This document shows positions 1-6,000 of a stretch of 8,794 nt of DNA, piece after piece. The stretch is from Candidatus Sumerlaeota bacterium. Lineage in GTDB: Bacteria; CG03; SLGR01. The stretch is taken from positions 1-8,794 of the forward strand of contig SLGR01000155.1 of the NCBI GenBank assembly GCA_007136585.1. The letters are read 5' to 3'. Below the pieces are notes generated by a model. It saw only the letters and a list, made by a program, of their open reading frames with translations, was not told where the DNA came from and did no database searches. Within the stretch, counting starts at the first letter, position 1. Every line of letters begins with the position of its first letter. The translations under genes and the position numbers were made by a program.

Positions 1-3000
1 CATTAAGCGATAACCGGGTTGAGAAGGGAGACCGGGTTGAGAAGGGAGAGGTCATAGGAACTCTGGGCACCTCCCGGGAGGCTCTTAACACCCACCCGCA
101 CCTTCATTACGAGATCTACGAGGTTATCTCCGGTAGAAAAGAATGGAGAAACCCGCATCCGTCACTTGCTCTGTGGGGGTACAACCTTTACCGTGTGGAT
201 GCTGTGGAACTCTTTGATGAGATAAGGGAGCTTGACCTGGAGGTAACGGAGTTATACGAGTCCAGGGAGAACCTTGAACTTCTCTTTGGCGGGATAGAAG
301 AGCTCAGTTCAAGTTACCGTGAAACGGTTGGCTCAATAGATGAGGGATACCGGAAACTTCTTGGGTTTTCCGAAATAAGGGACATTGAAAATTTTTACGG
401 GGTTCTTTACGAGCTTGAGTCGGATCTCTCCCTGGCCGGGGAAATAAGCCGGGAGCTTAAGCAGAAACTGGCGGATGCCGAGGAGATACTGGGCCTGGAA
501 ACCGGTATTATCCGGGGTTTTACCGCTAGAACCGAAGAGCTTGAAGAAAGTATTCTCCGGCTTCGTAAAAATGAGGCAGTAATGAATGACGGAACCCTGG
601 ATCTTCTTGATACCGCATCCGAACATCTGGAAGGTGTAAGAGAGGATGTTCTGATGCTTGGCGGGGAAGGGGTTAAGGAGCAGATCCTCCCAGGAGAAGA
701 ATCAGACATACTGGAAGAAGCGGCGAGCCTTGTTTTAGATATGAAATCCGCTGCGCCGGAGATAACCAGGCTCCTGGATATTGAAGCTGAGCTTTACGGG
801 ATAAGCGCGGAGCTGGTTTCCGGGGAAGAGTCCCGGGAGGTTCTCCGGTCCGCTTCTGAAGAACTGAATGAGATAATCTTGAAATCCGATAACCTGATGG
901 AGGATATCGCGGCTCTTGAGATAGATAAAAAAATAAAGGAGAGCCTGCTTGAGAGACTCAGGGAGGTCCGGTTAAATATTCAGGAGGAAGCCGAAGGGTT
1001 AACTCTGAAAGAGGAGGAGTTGGCCGCGGCGGAAAGAGGTGTCACTTCACCGTTAGATCTCACCACGGTACTTCTGGGGATTATAACTTTTATATCCACA
1101 GGTGCTCTCGTGCTAAAGTTAATAAGATTTTCGGAGAATTTAAGAAACCGTATCAGAACCCGCTTAAAAGATAAGGAGTACGGCTTGCTCGGGGTCAGTT
1201 ATCTTCAAAAGATACCCGCCGGAAGAAAAGAAACAGAGACGGACCCGGAGTTGAAGTCATCCCTGGCAAACCTTTTTGAAGGTAAATTTTCCTGGGCCAA
1301 CTGGTTTTTAAGGGTCCCTCTCTTTGCGCTTGGAATAACGTTCTTCCACGAACTGGGGCACTGGATAGCCGGAAGGCTCAAGGGCCAGGCCCCTGAGTTC
1401 AGTCTACTAAACGCGTTTAGGGGCAACATAACCCTTAGGGGTCCCCCGGAGGTAAGGTTTGCGGGTGTGGGGCTTACCTTTTCATTGGGGTTGCTTTTCT
1501 TTTTCATACCTGCCGTTCCGTCACTCTTAGGCGTTTTTTATATGGCGGCTTCAGTCTCTGACGCCGCTGTTTCAATATTAAAGGGCACTGGAGATTTTGC
1601 TGCGGTTACTGAACCGGTTAGGGAGACGCCCGGAGACTCAGACTCCCCTGGCGCGGAAAGATACTCAGAACCAGTCCGGGCGGTGCTTAAGTATGCGCTC
1701 CTTCCGTTTGCGGTAATGTTCGGGGTTTATATTTACCTTGAGACAGGGTTTGATCCGGCCGCGGCGCGGGTTGATTTTGCCGGTCTTTTTTCGGGCAGGG
1801 TCCCGGTTGAAAAATCCGATCCGGCGCTTCTTACTCCCAGGGAGGTTGAAAAAGGGATCCGCCGGGGACATCTCGGACCGGAGCATATTGATCTTCAGAA
1901 GCTCCGGGTATTTACCGCTTATGCCCGGGGAAAACGTCTCCCTGGAGACCCGTACAGCGTTATCAGCTCTGACAGGGACCTTGCCTCTTTGGGCGCGGAT
2001 CTGGAGGAGGTCCTTGACGGTGGAACCTTAGAGGATTATCTCCGTCTGGCAGCGGATATAAACCGACTACGGCGCCGCCTGGATAACGAAGATCCCGGAG
2101 AAAGAAAAGAATCCGGAAAGATATCCGGCCTTGTGAAGTTTCTTGAGGAAAGTTTTACGGATTATACGCAGGCGGTATTCGACGGTATTATTATAACCCC
2201 CCGCCTCCGGCGAAGGTATGACCCGGAGGAAGATTACAGCGAAACAGCCGACCCCCGGATAACGGAAAAAGGCGAGTATTTTATCTCCGATTTTACAGAG
2301 GCGGGGTTCAGGTATAGTAAGAGCGGCGAGCTCATAAAACCCCGGGTCAGGGTTCTGGAAAACCCGGATCTTCTCATAGAGGATATAGAAGAGAACCGCA
2401 TACTGGAAAATGAAGAGCTGGCCCGGGCTTTATCAGGCGTAAGAGAGAGGTTTCAGCTTCCCGGAAACAATAACCTTCCGCCCCTGTTCCTGGAGATCCT
2501 TTCCGGTAAGATCAGAGAGAAACGGGTTGAACTTAAAGATGGGGAGTTATTTTTCCTTTCCGATACCGGGATAGTAAACGATTCGTTTGAAGCTTATAAA
2601 GCCCTGGTAGACGGATGGGCGCGGGAACTTGAAGCAGAAGGGCACGGGTTTCTTCTTGACCCCGGCTCCGCCTTAGCCGATATGAAGGGCCGGTCCATTG
2701 AGGTTATCCTCGGGGTGAAACCGGCTGATGAGCTTATCAGACTCAGCAGGGACGAGAGGGAGAAGCTCCTCAGGAAATACCTGCTTGCCGTACTGGTGGT
2801 TTACCGGGCGGCAGTTCCCTCAAAGGTAACAGAGGAAGTCTTTGAACATCTGAAGGAAAGGATACTCCTTGCCTCTTTCTTCAGCGAAACCCTTGAGAAC
2901 GCCAATGCGTCATTTGAGTTCGGCCTTCCGCTTCTGAAGGGAAAACCGGGATCCGGTGTGATTGGGATCCTTGCGCACGAGGTAGCCCATAACCTGCATT

Positions 3001-6000
3001 CAAAGACTGTTGATACGGGTTCCCCTATGGAAGAAGTCATAGCCGACTTGGGAGGGCGCCTTGTCCTGGATGAGGCGGCCTCTTATGCTGCGGAAACAGG
3101 CAGAACAGCCGATAAGCTCAGGTGGGGCTCAGCCGCGGAGAAGTTTAAAAAGTCGGGCAGGTACAGCCAGCATACCTGGAATAAGCTGAAAGACCCTTAT
3201 GACCGCCAGCAGCACGAGACAGCCCGGGCTACCCTCGACTGGGTTGAGAGGGAGCTCAGACGCAGGGGGGTCGTATTTGATACGGAGATTCTTTTCAATA
3301 CGGCTCTTGAAATAACGGCCTCAAGAAAAGGAGATAGCCCCGGTTCCGTCATAATGCCTCGGGCAGGCAGTGATTTTAACAGATTTATCTCCGAGCTTCT
3401 CGAAAGATACCTTTACCTGGCAGGTGAAGAAACTTACAGACAAGGGGCTTCTGAATGGGTACGCATAAACTTAAGTCTCCTGCGGGAGAAGTACCGCCTG
3501 CGAGGAATCAAATCAGTTTCTTACATCTCGGCAGCCCTTACCAGGCTCAAAAGACTTCTGGTCCCGCTTGGTTTATTCTCAATAGGGTACCTGGCGTCTC
3601 TGGGAGGGGCGGAGAAACTTGAGGATATCTACTCCCGTTCCGGAATAACCCGGGCGCGGATTATGCTTCCTCAGGAGATAGGCGACGCCGTTGAGAGACA
3701 CCTTGGTGAAAGATCCCGTACCCTGGGGGTTCTGCGGGAGGAGCTTCGCCGTGTTGGTATAGAGGGCGACGCTCTCCGGGAAGTTGAGGAGACTCTGTTG
3801 TCCAGTTTCACGGAGGGAAGAGTTGATATTGACGGGATTCGCCTGCGCATAGGGCAGATAGAAGATATGATTGAGGCCGCAAACCAAGTTGCGGATATAG
3901 AATATGACGCGGGAGCGTTTTTTAAGGTTTTCCTTACCAATAATGATATTCCTGTATCTGCCGCTCTCGGGGAAACGCTGGGGCGCGCCCGGAGATCTCT
4001 TACCGGAAAACCCGGAATTTTAAGAGAAGGCGGGTTCACGGAAGAGGAGCACAGGCGTATAATCATTGATTCCGGGATAGCAGGACGCCCTGTGATAAAC
4101 CCGAATATTATGATCCCGGCCGGAGTTTCCGGGGAAGAAGTAAACCTTACCGAAGCGGCCTCTGAAGTGTTTAAGGATACTCTGGGGTACCTGCCTGTTT
4201 TTTCCATCCGCGGGTCGGTGGCCTACACGCTCTCAGCAACGCGGGAGCCTCTCTGGGAATATGTCTATGACCTTGATATAAACATATACCTGCGCGATGC
4301 AGGTTTTAAGGACCTTACTCAGGGAGATAGAGATACCCTGGAGAGGAGACTTTACGCTGAACTCGCCGGCAGGATCTCCCGGATGCAGGAAGATACCCGC
4401 CTTATGGTAGACGGAAGAGAACTTGAAATTGATCTTAAGGTTTTCCGCGAGGGTTCGCTTACCGCCGCGCCCGGGGATGAGGCCTTTGACAGCCGGGATT
4501 ACGAGAAATCAGCAGCATACGGTTTCCCGGTGGCTTCCTACAGGTACACGGATCTCTTTTACGGGGATATAAACCGCCTGGAAGAGATTCTGGCAAAAGT
4601 TCCCGTGGAAAGGATAGCCCGTCTTAATGCGGAGTTCTATCTTAAAGTGCTTGGAACCGTTGAAGAGTATGCCGCAGAGAGCGGGTTTTCCGACCCGAAA
4701 CCCCTTAAGATGCTTTATCTTTTGGCAAAACTCCGCGGAGTTGAAGATACCTTTCCCTTTAAAGACCTTCTGGAGTTATACGGGTCACTTGATAGAGCCC
4801 CCGACCCGCAGCTTCTTAAAAAGAGGGTCTCGGAGGCTGCGGCAGCGCTTAAGGTTTCAGAGGAAGAGCTGCTTGGAGAGTTTACCGCGGTTGAAAAACT
4901 TGAGAGGCATTTCAGAACTTCCCCGCCGGATGAGCCGGCGGCTCTTGCCGGGGCTATGCTTTCTCTTGCCGGGATCTCCGGAACGGCCGCAAAGGCTGAG
5001 ATACTGGAAAAATACTCATCTGCCGGAAGTTTTGATATGAAAAATTTTGATTCATTTGTATCCGGGGTTGAGAAAGCGGGAGAACTTATTTCCTATATGG
5101 AAGTTCTCTCCGGGACTGAAGAGTTCTACCTTCCCGGTGAACTTAGAGCGGAGATATACTCTGATATTCTTCTCACCGGGCTTCCCGGAGAACCTTTTTC
5201 CGGGACCGGTCCGGAGGAGATACTGGTCTCGGCGGGTCTCCGGGAGAGCACATCAGAGGAAGTGCTCCACCGTCTTGCTTCAGCCGCAAGGGGCTCAGAA
5301 CTCTCCGGGAAGATACGAAGGAGCTTTTCGGAGGGAGCCGGGGATGTTATTTTCGCTTCCACCCGGGACCTTTACCCGGATATACTAAGGCACCTTTCCC
5401 GTGAAGATGAAGTTATGGTTTTCCTGGACGGGCATGCCGTAGATGAGCTTTTCAGTATTGAAAAAAATGCCGTATCCCCCGGTAGGGAACTTACGGATTA
5501 CAGGGGAGAAAGGGTTGATACAGACCCCCGGAAAGCATATTACCTCTTTGACCACCATTACGAGGAGATGGCTCCGGGAAAAGAAATCCCTGCTGACCTG
5601 ACAACTGCAGTTATCGTTACGGAATACATATCCGGGCTTCTGGAAAAGGGCAGGCTGTATGAGGCCGAAAGGCTTTCGGAGGGGACCCTTGTTGTTGACC
5701 ACAAGGATGCCGATATTGTTCTTGCCGGACTGGCGGTAAGGTTTCTGGTTGATTACAGGAAGAGCCTTGAAGATGAGGAGTTTTCCTACCTTAAAACACT
5801 TCTCAAGGATGTGAGCAGGTACAAGGACCACGGTATTGTTCCTGAAGGGGAAACCCGGCGCGAAGCGGTCAGGGATATAGCTTACTTTATCAATTATTAT
5901 GAGTCCTCGGAAGCTTCTTTCCCGGAGATTATGATGAAGAGTAAGGAGCTTATAGAGGGATACCTCCAGGGAGAAACGGCTGAGAGTATGGGCAGAGGTT

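Noticed and set aside
1738-2031. A 97-codon plus-strand frame starting ATG in another phase
   Set aside because: It overlaps the continuous giant frame, and its translation is rich in Arg, Pro and Leu with no motif. It is a shadow.
3561-3608. Additional transmembrane helix in the middle of the protein
   Set aside because: The stretch is about 16 residues, Gly-rich and flanked by charges on both sides, which is too weak for a confident membrane segment.
3671-4207. A 178-codon minus-strand open frame
   Set aside because: It is antisense to intact coding sequence, with a low-complexity Ser/Arg/Pro-rich translation typical of reverse-complemented Glu/Leu-rich genes. No ribosome-binding site or family resemblance was seen.
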